Both the position numbers and the translations under genes were made by a program. From contig NZ_FOYO01000001.1 in the NCBI RefSeq assembly GCF_900111945.1, forward strand, positions 472,251 to 536,250: a DNA stretch of 64,000 nucleotides, read 5' to 3'. This document shows, piece after piece, positions 9,269 to 18,511 of the stretch. This DNA comes from Litoreibacter janthinus. GTDB lineage: Bacteria; Pseudomonadota; Alphaproteobacteria; Rhodobacterales; Rhodobacteraceae. The notes below the pieces were generated by a model. It made no database searches, had not been told where the DNA came from, and was given only the letters and a program-made list of their open reading frames with translations. How positions within the stretch are numbered: position 1 is the stretch's first letter; every line of letters begins with the position of its first letter.

Positions 9269-10849
9269 ATGGTCGCAGCATCGGAACTTCCGATCAATGA
9301 AGGCGCGTCTGCGGTGCAGATGGCCAACGAAATTTTCGGCAACGGCTCAACCGTGGTCGGCGCCTCCTATACTGGGTGGTCCCAGTCGTCTGGCATATAT
9401 TCAAACGGGGACGCCATTTCCCCTAATGCCACTCCGGGCGACACCGGCGTGATCCTGTCCACAGGACGCGCCAGAGATTTCACGAATTCCAATGGGCAAG
9501 CCAACCAAAGCACGAACAACTCTACCAACACACCCGGCACCAACAACGACGCGCAATTCAATGCGCTTGCAGGCACCAACACCTACGACGCGTCGATCCT
9601 GACCGTGGACTTCATCCCTGATGGGGACACACTGTCGTTGCAGTTCATCTACTCCTCCGAGGAATACCCGGAATATGTGAACTCCATCTATAACGATCTC
9701 GTGGGCGTTTGGGTCAACGGCGCGCCTGTGACCATTGCAGTGGGGGACGGGGTGTCGGACATCGGCAACGTGAACGCCACCAACAACGTCAACCTCTACC
9801 AAGACAACACCACCGACGATTACAACACCGAGATGGACGGCTTCACTGTCACGCTTACCCTAACGCTGAACGTCAATCCCGGTGTGGTGAATTCTATCCG
9901 CATTGGCATCGCCGATGTGGGCGATAGTAACTACGACAGCAACCTTCTCATCGCTGGCGGGTCGATCCAAAGTGACGTGCTGGCCTATGATGACACGTTC
10001 GATGTGGTCCAAAACGGCACCCCGACATTGGACGTTCTGGGCAACGATGTTGAGGGCAGTGGCGGCACGCTCACGATTACCCACATCAACAGTCAGGCCG
10101 TCTCCGTGGGCAGCACCGTAACATTGGCAACCGGTGCCCAAGTCACTTTGAATGCCGATGGCACGTTCGGCTATGTGAACGACGCCGATATCGAAGAGAT
10201 CAGCTTCACCTATACCACTGAGAACAGCGCTGGCGTGTCCGATACGGCCTTTGTCACGGTCAACACAATCCCTTGTTTCGTTGCTGGGACATTGGTGCAA
10301 ACCCCGTCAGGCCCGCAGCCGGTCGAGACCTTGGAACCAGGCGATCTGGTGATCACCAAAGATGACGGCCCGCAGCCTGTCCGCTGGATCGGGTCCCGCG
10401 CGGTCGACGCCACCGGAGCTTTGGCTCCGATCCGTATCGAGGCAGGCGCTTTCGGCGACCATGACACTTTGTCCGTCTCCCCACAGCACCGCATCCTAAT
10501 CACTGACGAAATGGCCGAAATTCTTTTTGGAAGCAAAGAGGTGCTGGTCACAGCAAAGGATCTGGTAAACGATCAGACCGTGCGACGCGATACTTCTCGC
10601 GCGGAAGTCACATACGTCCACATCCTGTTTGACACGCATCAGGTCGTCTACTCTGAACGACTGGCAACCGAGAGCTTTCTGCCCGGCCCGCAATCAATGC
10701 AAAGCTTTACGCTGGAGACAGTGAACGAAATATGCACCATTTTCCCCGAAATTGATCCCATGACTGGTTTTGGCTACGGGGCAGCAGCGCGGACCGCGCT
10801 GAAAGGTTACGAGGCGCAGCTTTTGCTGTCGCAGGGCTATGCTGCTTAG
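9269..10849 (+). CDS. Secreted choice-of-anchor L / cadherin-like / Hint-domain protein
   Basis: Three regions can be seen in this 526-residue acidic protein. Residues 15-235 resemble the choice-of-anchor L module (FIYSSEEYPEYVNSIYNDLV). Residues 240-332 form a cadherin/VCBS-like beta domain. From C336 (TIPCFVAGTLVQTPSG) a Hint domain begins, with its conserved SPQHRIL histidine at 407. Hint domains of this Hint_2 type are common in Roseobacter extracellular proteins and are thought to self-cleave. There is no Sec signal peptide; a low-cysteine, Asp/Asn/Thr-rich composition suits type I secretion, but no secretion genes are adjacent. GGAGG lies 7 bases before the ATG. A smaller Hint paralogue follows. 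Confidence 0.85.
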   Translation: MVAASELPINEGASAVQMANEIFGNGSTVVGASYTGWSQSSGIYSNGDAISPNATPGDTGVILSTGRARDFTNSNGQANQSTNNSTNTPGTNNDAQFNALAGTNTYDASILTVDFIPDGDTLSLQFIYSSEEYPEYVNSIYNDLVGVWVNGAPVTIAVGDGVSDIGNVNATNNVNLYQDNTTDDYNTEMDGFTVTLTLTLNVNPGVVNSIRIGIADVGDSNYDSNLLIAGGSIQSDVLAYDDTFDVVQNGTPTLDVLGNDVEGSGGTLTITHINSQAVSVGSTVTLATGAQVTLNADGTFGYVNDADIEEISFTYTTENSAGVSDTAFVTVNTIPCFVAGTLVQTPSGPQPVETLEPGDLVITKDDGPQPVRWIGSRAVDATGALAPIRIEAGAFGDHDTLSVSPQHRILITDEMAEILFGSKEVLVTAKDLVNDQTVRRDTSRAEVTYVHILFDTHQVVYSERLATESFLPGPQSMQSFTLETVNEICTIFPEIDPMTGFGYGAAARTALKGYEAQLLLSQGYAA

Positions 10850-10984
10850 GATTAACCCCAAATATGGCAACAATGCCTTGGGATTTCCACGGAATGATCA
10901 CGCACTTTCCACGCTTTTGGCGCGGATGCCTTCTACTCCATTTCTATCCAAAGGTCCGTGTGGCCGAGTGTGGGGTAGTAGGTA

Positions 10985-11632
10985 ATGAAAAAAATAGCAG
11001 TAACAATGAGCGGGCGAAAAGCCCTGATAGGTCAGGAAGAACAGGTCGAAATAGTCGCGCTGCGGGCCAATGGGCCTGCTGCACGGACCACCGATCGTGA
11101 TCCGGTATTCTCGAATATCAATGATCTGCCAGAAGCCCCCGCGAACACGGGCATGATGGCGAGCACTCGCGTCGCCACGCCTTCCGGCCCGCGTCGGATC
11201 GATGAACTGTCAATCGGCGACGTCGTCCTCGACGCCATGGGCCGCGAGGCAAAGGTTCGCCATGTGCTGCAAACAGACGCCCCCCGCAATGCCTTCTTGC
11301 TTCGCGCGCCTTACTTCGGTCTCGACCATGACGTCGTTCTTGCGCCAGAGCAGAAGATCGTCGTGACATCTGACACCGCTGAATATCTCTTCGGCGAAGA
11401 AACCGTCATCGTGCCTGTCTGGTCTCTCAATGATGGTCGCAAGGTCGGGCATTTCGAAACGCGGTCTTCGGATAAAATGTACCAGCTGCAACTTGATACG
11501 CCCGCGCCGATGGCGATCGGGCGTTGCGCGGTGTCAGCGCTTTACAAAGACGGGGCTACTCAGGGCCGCGTCCTAAGCGATGAAGAAGCCCGTTGCTTCG
11601 CGACAGAGCACCGCAGCGGTTTCAGCAACTAG
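10985..11632 (+). CDS. Hint-domain protein lacking the catalytic cysteine and histidine
   Basis: This 215-residue protein aligns by eye with the Hint part of its upstream neighbour. GMMASTRVATPSG (from residue 56) replaces CFVAGTLVQTPSG, and APEQKIVV replaces SPQHRILI. The nucleophilic cysteine is therefore a glycine and the conserved histidine is a glutamine (Q123). The fold probably remains, but Hint self-cleavage looks impossible. The N-terminal 55 residues are unrelated to the anchor domain upstream. The ribosome-binding site is weak. Its stop codon shares a CTAG with the convergent gene at 11629. Function unknown; an accessory or decoy partner of the first Hint protein is only a guess. 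Confidence 0.75.
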   Translation: MKKIAVTMSGRKALIGQEEQVEIVALRANGPAARTTDRDPVFSNINDLPEAPANTGMMASTRVATPSGPRRIDELSIGDVVLDAMGREAKVRHVLQTDAPRNAFLLRAPYFGLDHDVVLAPEQKIVVTSDTAEYLFGEETVIVPVWSLNDGRKVGHFETRSSDKMYQLQLDTPAPMAIGRCAVSALYKDGATQGRVLSDEEARCFATEHRSGFSN

Positions 11633-11961
11633 TCATCACCTTCGTAAAACGCGGTGGTTTGCGCCACCACGACGGAGTTTTCATCAAGCGCACGCTGCAT
11701 GAGCGCGCGCTCTTCTTCGTCGATATCATGACCCTCAGCCAAACGGTCATTCAAAGAGCCGTAGCCGGTCACATCAAGCGGTGCCAAACCGGCCTGCTTC
11801 ATCAACGCGACCGTCTCGCGCACCGCTTCGGCCTCGTCGACGCCACTGGCGTAACACATCAACGCAGCACCCGACGCGTCCTCAGGCAGACCGTCGCCGT
11901 CTTTCCGGCCAACCTCCAGAAGCAGCGTGTAGACCTGATGTTTAGACTTTTCCTTGGCCAT
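11629..11961 (-). CDS. Conserved hypothetical protein, 110 residues
   Basis: A small, acidic, soluble protein without signal peptide or membrane segment. It begins MAKEKSKHQVYTLLLEVGRK and has a central ALMCYASGVDEAEAVRETVALM helix-rich part and a C-terminal HDIDEEERALMQRALDEN segment. I associate the sequence type with Rhodobacteraceae hypothetical proteins but cannot name a domain family or function. The ATG start is clear. It is transcribed alone: its stop interlocks with the Hint gene stop, and it is divergent from the glutamate-receptor-like channel gene. Confidence 0.75.
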   Translation of the reverse strand: MAKEKSKHQVYTLLLEVGRKDGDGLPEDASGAALMCYASGVDEAEAVRETVALMKQAGLAPLDVTGYGSLNDRLAEGHDIDEEERALMQRALDENSVVVAQTTAFYEGDD

Positions 11962-12079
11962 GACGCGCCCTCTTACCCTTTTGCCCTCGGTTCTCCTAAT
12001 CGCCCTGCGCTGTCAAGCCACTTGCATTTAAAGGCGCTGCTAGGTCATTTAGCCAAACCTCCAGTAAAGGCCTCTGACG

Positions 12080-13126
12080 ATGAGATTGATTCTGACCCTT
12101 TTGCTCTTGTTGTTACCAGTATCTTCTCGTGCCCAAGACACGCTTACCATCGCAACAGTAAACCGTGCGCCCTTCGCCATGATTGAAGGAGAGAAGATCA
12201 CGGGCTTCTCCGTTGATCTGTGGCAGATGGTTGCCGAACAACTTGCGCTGGAGTTTGAATTCCGAACCGTCGACACCTTCGCGCAGATGTTGGAGCTCGT
12301 TTCCAGTGGCGCCGTGGATGGAGCCATCGCGAATATCTCGGTTACTGCAGAGCGTGAGGCCCAAATGGACTTCACCCAGCCGATCTTCGACAGCGGCTTG
12401 CAGATCATGGTCCCGTTTGAAGAAAGCAGCAGCTCTGTCATTGCCGTGCTCGTGACGCGCGATATTGCCTACGCGATGCTAGCAGCCGCAGCGTTGCTAT
12501 TCGGCGGTGGCATGCTCATGTGGGTTTTTGAGCGAGGGCGATCCGAGTATTTCAATCGGCCCGCACGCGACGCCATGTTTCCGGCATTCTGGTGGGCGCT
12601 AAACCTCGTGGTGAATGGCGGGTTTGAGGAGCGGATGCCCAACTCACGCCCCGGCCGCTTCTTTGCCGTCCTGCTGGTCATCGGTTCGCTGTTTTTCGTG
12701 TCGATCTTCGTAGCAAAGATCACTGCTGCCATGACCGTGGACGCCTTGCAAAACAGCATCGATTCCCTTGCTGATCTTGAAGGGAAGCGTATCGGAACCG
12801 TCGAAGGCTCCACAGCCAGCGTCTTCCTCAGATCACGCGACCTTCAATACATCGGCCTTCAGGATCTCGACGAACTGTTCAACCTTTTCGGCGAAGGCGC
12901 ATTGGACGCCGTCGTGTTCGACAAACCTATTCTTGCCTATTACGCTGCGAACAAAGGGCGCGGCGAAGCGCGTCTGCTGGATCGCACTTTCAAACCAGAA
13001 AACTACGCAATGGCATTGCCCACAGGCAGCCCATTGCGCGAGCAGATCGATCAAAGCCTATTGAAAATACGCGAAGACGGTTCGTATGACAGTCTTCGCG
13101 CTAAATGGTTTGGCTCGGCGCGCTAG
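12080..13126 (+). CDS. Prokaryotic ionotropic-glutamate-receptor-like channel
   Basis: The 348-residue protein has a signal peptide (residues 1-18). An amino-acid-binding (SBP_bac_3) lobe is split by a pore region and resumes from about residue 228, where LEGKRIGTVEGSTASVFL is typical of the second lobe. The pore insert comprises TM1 (129-149), a re-entrant loop (AFWWALNLVVNGGFEERMP, 169-187) and TM2 (193-219, ending IFVAKITAAMTVDAL). The latter resembles the SYTANLAAF gate of glutamate receptors. This is the layout of cyanobacterial GluR0, but the potassium filter TVGYGD is absent. It should act as a ligand-gated channel or sensor in the inner membrane; ligand and ion are unknown. Generic tools would call it a substrate-binding protein. 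Confidence 0.8.
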   Translation: MRLILTLLLLLLPVSSRAQDTLTIATVNRAPFAMIEGEKITGFSVDLWQMVAEQLALEFEFRTVDTFAQMLELVSSGAVDGAIANISVTAEREAQMDFTQPIFDSGLQIMVPFEESSSSVIAVLVTRDIAYAMLAAAALLFGGGMLMWVFERGRSEYFNRPARDAMFPAFWWALNLVVNGGFEERMPNSRPGRFFAVLLVIGSLFFVSIFVAKITAAMTVDALQNSIDSLADLEGKRIGTVEGSTASVFLRSRDLQYIGLQDLDELFNLFGEGALDAVVFDKPILAYYAANKGRGEARLLDRTFKPENYAMALPTGSPLREQIDQSLLKIREDGSYDSLRAKWFGSAR

Positions 13127-13134
13127 GCGCGCCG
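13116..13134. terminator. GC-rich hairpin between the channel gene and dapD
   Basis: CGGCGCGC, TAG, GCGCGCCG form a perfect 8-base-pair stem whose 3-base loop is the stop codon of the channel gene. It lies 7 bases before the convergent dapD stop. No run of T follows on either strand, so it may be a weak bidirectional terminator or a 3'-end stabiliser rather than a classic intrinsic terminator. Confidence 0.4.
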
Positions 13135-13141
13135 CAGGCTC

Positions 13142-13969
13142 TTAGTCGCGCAGCAACTCGTTGATACCGGTCTTGGAGCGCGTGCGTTCGTCCACGCGCT
13201 TCACGATCACCGCGCAATACAGGTTCACGCCGTTCTTCGACGGCATGGAGCCCGCAACCACCACCGAGTAGGGCGGCACTTCGCCATACATCACTTCGCC
13301 AGTTTCGCGATCGACGATCTTGGTCGACTGGCCGATAAACACACCCATGCCCAGAACGGAGCCCTCGCGCACAATGCAGCCTTCTACCACCTCGGAGCGC
13401 GCCCCAATGAAGCAGTTGTCTTCAATGATGGTCGGGCCAGCCTGCATTGGCTCCAGAACGCCGCCGATGCCGACGCCGCCGGACAGGTGGACGTTCTTCC
13501 CGATCTGGGCGCAGGACCCAACCGTGGCCCAAGTGTCGACCATTGTGCCTTCGTCAACATAGGCGCCCAGATTCACGAAGGACGGCATTAACACCACGCC
13601 AGGCGCGATGAACGCAGACTTGCGGACGATACAGTTAGGCACCGCACGGAAACCCGCTGCTTTCCACTGATTGTCGCCCCAGCCTTTGAACTTGGAATCA
13701 ACCTTGTCCCACCAGCCCGCACCCTGCGGGCCACCGTCTTGCTGTTCCATATCCTTGATGCGGAAGCCCAGAAGCACCGCCTTCTTGGCCCACTGGTTCA
13801 CGTGCCATGAGCCGTCATCCTGCTTCTCGGCAACCCGCAACTTACCGCTGTCCAGAGCGTTCAGTGTGTCTTCGATCGCGTCGCGTGTTTCACCCGTGGT
13901 CGATGGCGTAATGGTGTCGCGGGCCTCCCATGCGGCCTCGATAGCAGTCTCTAGCTGAGCGTTGGACAT
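13142..13969 (-). CDS. dapD: Tetrahydrodipicolinate N-succinyltransferase
   Basis: DapD transfers succinate from succinyl-CoA to tetrahydrodipicolinate, the step that commits to the succinylase branch of lysine/DAP synthesis; DapE acts later. The 275-residue protein has an N-terminal helical domain and then a left-handed beta-helix of hexapeptide repeats (for example [20 protein letters not shown] and [17 protein letters not shown]). The ATG at 13969 ([18 protein letters not shown]) is the standard DapD start; the longer frame is not supported. It is divergent from the LOG-family gene across 88 bases and convergent with the channel gene, with a hairpin between. Confidence 0.96.
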   Translation of the reverse strand: MSNAQLETAIEAAWEARDTITPSTTGETRDAIEDTLNALDSGKLRVAEKQDDGSWHVNQWAKKAVLLGFRIKDMEQQDGGPQGAGWWDKVDSKFKGWGDNQWKAAGFRAVPNCIVRKSAFIAPGVVLMPSFVNLGAYVDEGTMVDTWATVGSCAQIGKNVHLSGGVGIGGVLEPMQAGPTIIEDNCFIGARSEVVEGCIVREGSVLGMGVFIGQSTKIVDRETGEVMYGEVPPYSVVVAGSMPSKNGVNLYCAVIVKRVDERTRSKTGINELLRD

Positions 13970-14057
13970 GGTAGGGTTCCTTGAATCGTGTCTGGTTTCA
14001 AAACTTGAACGCCTATAGACCGAAACGACGCATCCGCGCAATGAAGAGGCAGACATT

Positions 14058-14861
14058 ATGAAAGACGACCACCGCAGGCACCCTATGCGCCACTCCCGTC
14101 AGGACATGGAGGAGGTCAAACAGATCCCCGACACCCCGCAGACGCGGTCCCCTGCCTACCAACTGGCCTTTACCGACAATGACTTCATGTGCCGCGAAGA
14201 ATTGCGCCCCGTGCGCTTGCAGCTGGAATTGCTGAAGCCGCAACTGATGATGGACGAGGCAGGTATCGTCTCGACCGTCGTTCTGTTCGGTGGCGCGCGC
14301 ATCCCCGAGCCTGCCAAAAAGCACACCGCCCGCACCGAAACGCTGGCCGAATTGTCCAAATACTATGAAGAGGCCCGAAAATTCGCACGGCTGATAACCG
14401 AACGCTCCGACGGCAATCACAACGTGATCTGCACCGGCGGCGGCCCCGGCGTCATGGAAGCAGGTAGCCGTGGTGCGCTAGACGCGGGCGGGCGGTCTGT
14501 AGGTCTAAACATCGTGTTGCCGCACGAACAGGCCCCGAACGAGTATGTCACGCCAGAGTTGTGTTTTAACTTTCACTACTTCGCCATTCGCAAAATGCAC
14601 TTCCTGATGCGCGCCAGCGCCATCACGGTATTCCCCGGCGGTTTCGGCACCCTGGATGAAACCTTTGAAGCGCTGACCCTGATCCAGACAGGCCGCATGC
14701 AACGCGTGCCGTTCGTGCTGTTCGGCGAGGAGTTCTGGCGCTCGATCATCAACTGGGAAGCCCTGTCGGACGCAGGCACCATCGCGGCGGAAGATCTGGA
14801 GCTATTCCATTTTGTTGAGACCGCAGAAGAGGCCATTGCGATTATCGACAACCATTCTTGA
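14058..14861 (+). CDS. LOG-family protein (TIGR00730), nucleotide phosphoribohydrolase-like
   Basis: The protein carries both LOG/lysine-decarboxylase-like signatures: [14 protein letters not shown] for nucleotide binding and PGGFGTLDE with the catalytic glutamate. Such enzymes hydrolyse nucleoside 5'-monophosphates to base and ribose phosphate; some release cytokinins. At 267 residues it is longer than the short plant-type LOG proteins, with an extra N-terminal helical region of about 60 residues. AGAGG lies 9 bases upstream of the ATG. It is divergent from dapD. The annotation as lysine decarboxylase sometimes given to the family is not supported. Confidence 0.88.
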   Translation: MKDDHRRHPMRHSRQDMEEVKQIPDTPQTRSPAYQLAFTDNDFMCREELRPVRLQLELLKPQLMMDEAGIVSTVVLFGGARIPEPAKKHTARTETLAELSKYYEEARKFARLITERSDGNHNVICTGGGPGVMEAGSRGALDAGGRSVGLNIVLPHEQAPNEYVTPELCFNFHYFAIRKMHFLMRASAITVFPGGFGTLDETFEALTLIQTGRMQRVPFVLFGEEFWRSIINWEALSDAGTIAAEDLELFHFVETAEEAIAIIDNHS

Positions 14862-14902
14862 AGCGGGCCAAATGTCGAAGTTCACCTGAGGGGGAGCGTT
14901 GT

Positions 14903-15295
14903 ATGGACGAGTTCACCGGCGGATGCATGTGCGGAAACATCCGGTTTGTCGCGGCAGGATCGCCCTATCGGGTTGGCCTGTGCCACTGCCTTGACTGCCG
15001 CAAACATCATGGAGCTTTGTTCCACGCCTCGGCAGTATTCCAACAGGAGTCGGTGAAGATCGAAGGTGTGACATCCAGCTATGAGGATCGGCATTTTTGT
15101 CCCCGCTGCGGGTCGTCCGTCTTCTCGCAAAGCGGGGACGAGACCGAAGTGCATCTGGGAGCGCTTGATGAGTCCAACCAGCTATCCCCAACTTACGAGC
15201 TATGGACAATCCGCCGTGAAAGTTGGCTGCCACCTTTCCCGTTAGCGGCGCGATACGAGCGAGACCGAACCACGAGCAGTCGGCAAGAACCCTAG
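14903..15295 (+). CDS. GFA-family zinc protein (glutathione-dependent formaldehyde-activating type)
   Basis: A compact 130-residue beta protein with the three cysteine pairs that bind zinc in the GFA/CENP-V family: [21 protein letters not shown] and [10 protein letters not shown]. In characterised members the zinc site helps join formaldehyde to glutathione, but most family members have unknown substrates. The ATG at 14903 is chosen because GGGGGAG lies just upstream and the fold begins with GGCMCG; the longer frame from 14858 overlaps the LOG gene end. Its stop is interlocked with the convergent phytase-like gene through CTAG at 15292-15295. Confidence 0.88.
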   Translation: MDEFTGGCMCGNIRFVAAGSPYRVGLCHCLDCRKHHGALFHASAVFQQESVKIEGVTSSYEDRHFCPRCGSSVFSQSGDETEVHLGALDESNQLSPTYELWTIRRESWLPPFPLAARYERDRTTSSRQEP

Positions 15296-16176
15296 TTCAC
15301 CAGCCGGTAATCGACGATCTCCGTGCGCTGAAAGAATCGGAAGTTATCATCAGATATCATGGTAATGCGGATCACACCTTCGGGTGTGGACCAGACCGCT
15401 ATCCCCTCCAGATTGTCATGGGTTCCGCCTGCCGTGCGCAAAAGCTCCCGCTCGTCCGTCAGGCTATTGCGACTTAGCGCAAAACTGCGCACGCGCGTTG
15501 CAAAGCCATTCAACCCCTTCAACTCGCGCTCCAAAAGGTACAGCCTGCCGTCGGGACCGAAATCCGCACCCACGGGCAGAAAACCATCCCGTCGCGCGAT
15601 GCTTAACGTCTTGTCCCAGCGCCCATTGCGGTAGCGAAACACAGGGAACGGCCGATTCAGATCGCCAGACCGTTCGGGCAAGGTATACAGCACGCCAGCG
15701 GCATCTATCGCCAACGCTTCGATCGACGAGTTGCTCTGGAGCGAGCCGCGCCACGGCATATCAGGCAGGGGCCGCCCAGCCGACCTAGGACTATCGTAGG
15801 CCACGACCCGATGCGTGCCTTCAAATGAAATGTAGATCGTTCCGGTCGGCGAAATCGCCAATCCTTCTGCATCCGTGCGATAGCTGCGCCACGGCACACC
15901 TTGCGGATTGAGGATGCGACCGAACCGCAAATTATCCAATCCGCGGATGCGACCACCATCCCGCACGATCCGCCCTTCGGCAATCAGCCCTTTGTCGGTC
16001 GTCGTCGTGAAGCTCTCGCCATTGCGGCTAAGCTCAAGTGACGAGAACCCGCCAAAGTCCTCGACAGCACTTTTCCAAGTGTACCGGCTGACAAACTCCA
16101 GAGATTGCGCGCATGCAATCCCTGCAGAAAGCCCGAGGGCAACAAGGGCTATTTGGAGTTCAGAACGCCAACGCAT
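15292..16176 (-). CDS. Exported phytase-esterase-like beta-propeller protein
   Basis: A signal peptide ([23 protein letters not shown]) leads into a repeated-strand protein that resembles the 'esterase-like activity of phytase' family: [54 protein letters not shown], and a closing DNLEGIAVW. The protein is probably periplasmic. The substrate is not evident. It overlaps the end of mepA by 28 bases and is the third gene of a leftward UMF1-mepA-phytase-like operon. The family name is partly historical, so enzymatic activity is uncertain. Confidence 0.82.
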   Translation of the reverse strand: MRWRSELQIALVALGLSAGIACAQSLEFVSRYTWKSAVEDFGGFSSLELSRNGESFTTTTDKGLIAEGRIVRDGGRIRGLDNLRFGRILNPQGVPWRSYRTDAEGLAISPTGTIYISFEGTHRVVAYDSPRSAGRPLPDMPWRGSLQSNSSIEALAIDAAGVLYTLPERSGDLNRPFPVFRYRNGRWDKTLSIARRDGFLPVGADFGPDGRLYLLERELKGLNGFATRVRSFALSRNSLTDERELLRTAGGTHDNLEGIAVWSTPEGVIRITMISDDNFRFFQRTEIVDYRLVN

Positions 16177-17024
16177 GCTTTTGGCAAATCAGCTAGCACC
16201 AGTTCCCGACGCGGCTTGACCTTAGGCGGGTTCTTTGGCGGTGGCGGGGGGTTCAGGATGTTGTTCACCCATTGCTGAGCATCTGCGCAGCCGTCACCAG
16301 CCGGTGGCGGGTCTTGGTTCACACAACCAGGCGACCCTTTCGGGCAGTTCAGTCGCACATGAAAATGATAGTGGTGTCCCCACCATGGGCGGATCTTGCG
16401 AAGCCAAGCGCGTTGCTTCTTTGTGCGCCCCTTTTCGTCCTTACACATCTGAACCTTGGCACCAGGGAAGACAAAAATCCGCGCCACGCGTCGATCGCTC
16501 GCGGCGGCTTTCAGGATTTCATGATGCGCGCGGGTCCATTTGTCATTCACAAAAGCCCCGTTGGCGCGGCGCATAGAAATGGCCGAGATATTCTCGCGCT
16601 GTTTCCTGTTCAGGTTCACGCTGCCCACAGGATTCATCCAGATATCCGCATCCAGACCAAGCTGGTGGCTACGATGCCCCGTCAGCATTGGCCCGCCACG
16701 CGGCTGGGAAAAGTCACCAAAGTAAAGCCCCTTCCAGCCTTGCTTTACAGCAAAACGGCTCAGGTCTTTGCTAAAATCGATTAGCTCTGGATGGCCCCAA
16801 TTTCGATTGCGAGACAAGCGCATGGATTGCCATGTCGGCCCCGTTTCAGGCAACTGCACCAAACCCGCAGCACAGCCCTTAGCGTAGGATCCGTAAGCCG
16901 CAGCTTTTTGGTTGGAGCCGTCGCGTTTGCCCCCGAAATACTGCTTGGCGAGCTTCTCCGCGCTGGCGGTCCCGGCCATACAGACCACCGCAATTGCAAC
17001 ACCTATCAGATGTCGGATTCCCAT
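16149..17024 (-). CDS. mepA: Penicillin-insensitive murein endopeptidase MepA
   Basis: MepA cleaves D-Ala-meso-DAP crosslinks in periplasmic peptidoglycan. After a signal peptide ([22 protein letters not shown]), the LAS-metallopeptidase motifs appear: [20 protein letters not shown] with the zinc ligands, and [15 protein letters not shown] carrying the second histidine cluster. The protein ends in a proline-rich tail ([11 protein letters not shown]). At 291 residues it is the normal size. The start overlaps the upstream UMF1-type transporter gene by 19 bases and its end overlaps the phytase-like gene, so all three are likely translated from one message. Confidence 0.94.
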   Translation of the reverse strand: MGIRHLIGVAIAVVCMAGTASAEKLAKQYFGGKRDGSNQKAAAYGSYAKGCAAGLVQLPETGPTWQSMRLSRNRNWGHPELIDFSKDLSRFAVKQGWKGLYFGDFSQPRGGPMLTGHRSHQLGLDADIWMNPVGSVNLNRKQRENISAISMRRANGAFVNDKWTRAHHEILKAAASDRRVARIFVFPGAKVQMCKDEKGRTKKQRAWLRKIRPWWGHHYHFHVRLNCPKGSPGCVNQDPPPAGDGCADAQQWVNNILNPPPPPKNPPKVKPRRELVLADLPKACVGVLNSK

Positions 17025-18409
17025 AATGCGTCGTCCTCTCCGTCTGGTTTTACCCAGAGTAACAGGACCAGCCCCAAAAGGAAGAGGCCGATCAGCGGAG
17101 TTACACCAATTCTCTGGGATCCTGACAGCGTTGTCGTCAACGCGATCAAGCCCGGGGCAAGGAATGATGTGGCCTTACCCGCCAAAGCGTACAGCCCGAA
17201 CGCTTCTGTCATGCGATTTGGGTTTGCCTGACGAACCATCATGGTGCGTGATGCCGATTGAATCGTGCCACCTGCAGCCCCGACAAGGATGCCCGCCAAA
17301 TAAAACGCGATGTCAGATGCGGTGCGGCCGCCAACAAGGCCTTCTCCCGAAACTGCGACGCCGTAGATAGACGTAGGTGTGATCATCACAATCGAAACGG
17401 CTGCGATGATAAGGGCAATGATCGATACCAAGATTACCGGCTTGGGGCCAAAGCGGCTGTCCGCGCGCCCGCCAAGATAAGCTGCGATTGCCCCGCCAAT
17501 GACGGCCAGAATTCCGAACACGCCGACATCAACGACGCTCCAGCCCAGCACACCAACAGCATAAATGCCGCCGAACGTATACATCCCATTCAACGCGTCA
17601 CGATACAGCATCGACGAGGCGAGATAATTCGCGAGGCTTGGCGTTCGTGGCAGTTTGCGAATGGTGCGGCCCAAGCTGCGAAGCCCCGCCGCAATCACAC
17701 CCTTGGTGCGCGCCGGGCGGTCCTTTGGATCCCGAACCCAGATGAAAAACGGCACCATAAAAACAATGAACCAAAGGGCGGAGAACACGCCAACGAAGCG
17801 GGTTCCTTCTCGGGAGGTCGAATCCAAGCCACCCAAAGGCGATATGCCGATCAGCGTGCGGCCCTCATTGTTTTCGGCCAAGAACAGCAGCGCGAAGACC
17901 AACGCCAGCAAGCCACCCCAATAGCCCATCGCCCAACCAGAACCGGAGATGCGGCCAATCTCTTCACGTGTACCGAGCTCCGGCAGCATTGCATTGGTGA
18001 AAATCGTCGCAAATTCCATGCCGACAAGCCCAACGATAAACAGCCCCATAACGAGTGTTAGGCTGAAACCGTTAGGGTCGGCATACCAAGTCCCTGCCGC
18101 GCCGATCACGTAAAGGACGGAGAAGACCCAGATATAGGGGAGCCTGCGTCCGGTGCTATCTGCCACAGCGCCCAGCACAGGGGCCGAGAAGGCGATCATC
18201 AAGCCAGATATGGTGAGAACCCAGCCCCAGACGCTTTGTGCGCTTGCTTTGGCAAGCTCCACATCCATACCGCTAGTGACGTACTTGGCCGTCACGACCT
18301 CGGCAAAATATGGGCCGAAAATGAACGTCAGCAACAGGGTATTGTACGGCTGGGAGGCCCAGTCGAACATAAACCATCCCCAAATACGCTTCTTGGCAGA
18401 GGTCGTCAT
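17006..18409 (-). CDS. MFS transporter, UMF1/Atg22-like
   Basis: A 467-residue integral membrane protein with about 12 hydrophobic segments. The opening KKRIWGWFMFDWASQPYNTL is the signature of the UMF1 family (Atg22-like effluxers of the major facilitator superfamily). Later features such as MSGWAMGYWGG-like residues (GSGWAMGYWGGLLAL) agree. Yeast Atg22 exports amino acids from the vacuole; bacterial substrates are unknown. It is the first gene of the operon with mepA and the phytase-like gene, which hints at a link to cell-wall turnover products, an inference only. Confidence 0.87.
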   Translation of the reverse strand: MTTSAKKRIWGWFMFDWASQPYNTLLLTFIFGPYFAEVVTAKYVTSGMDVELAKASAQSVWGWVLTISGLMIAFSAPVLGAVADSTGRRLPYIWVFSVLYVIGAAGTWYADPNGFSLTLVMGLFIVGLVGMEFATIFTNAMLPELGTREEIGRISGSGWAMGYWGGLLALVFALLFLAENNEGRTLIGISPLGGLDSTSREGTRFVGVFSALWFIVFMVPFFIWVRDPKDRPARTKGVIAAGLRSLGRTIRKLPRTPSLANYLASSMLYRDALNGMYTFGGIYAVGVLGWSVVDVGVFGILAVIGGAIAAYLGGRADSRFGPKPVILVSIIALIIAAVSIVMITPTSIYGVAVSGEGLVGGRTASDIAFYLAGILVGAAGGTIQSASRTMMVRQANPNRMTEAFGLYALAGKATSFLAPGLIALTTTLSGSQRIGVTPLIGLFLLGLVLLLWVKPDGEDDALWESDI

Positions 18410-18511
18410 ATCGTTAAAATCCCAGCACAGACCCTTTGACCTAGGGCCTTCTACCCCCCTGAGGCAAGGAATAACTTACCCAGACGAAGTGACGTAAACG
18501 TCAGTTTTCGG

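Noticed and set aside
14058..14861. Annotation as lysine decarboxylase
   Set aside because: PGGxGTxxE and GGGPGVM mark the LOG phosphoribohydrolase family; no PLP-binding decarboxylase motif is present.
17258..18061. Plus-strand frame of 267 codons
   Set aside because: Antisense to the UMF1-type transporter and composed mostly of Arg, Asn and Ala without a domain.
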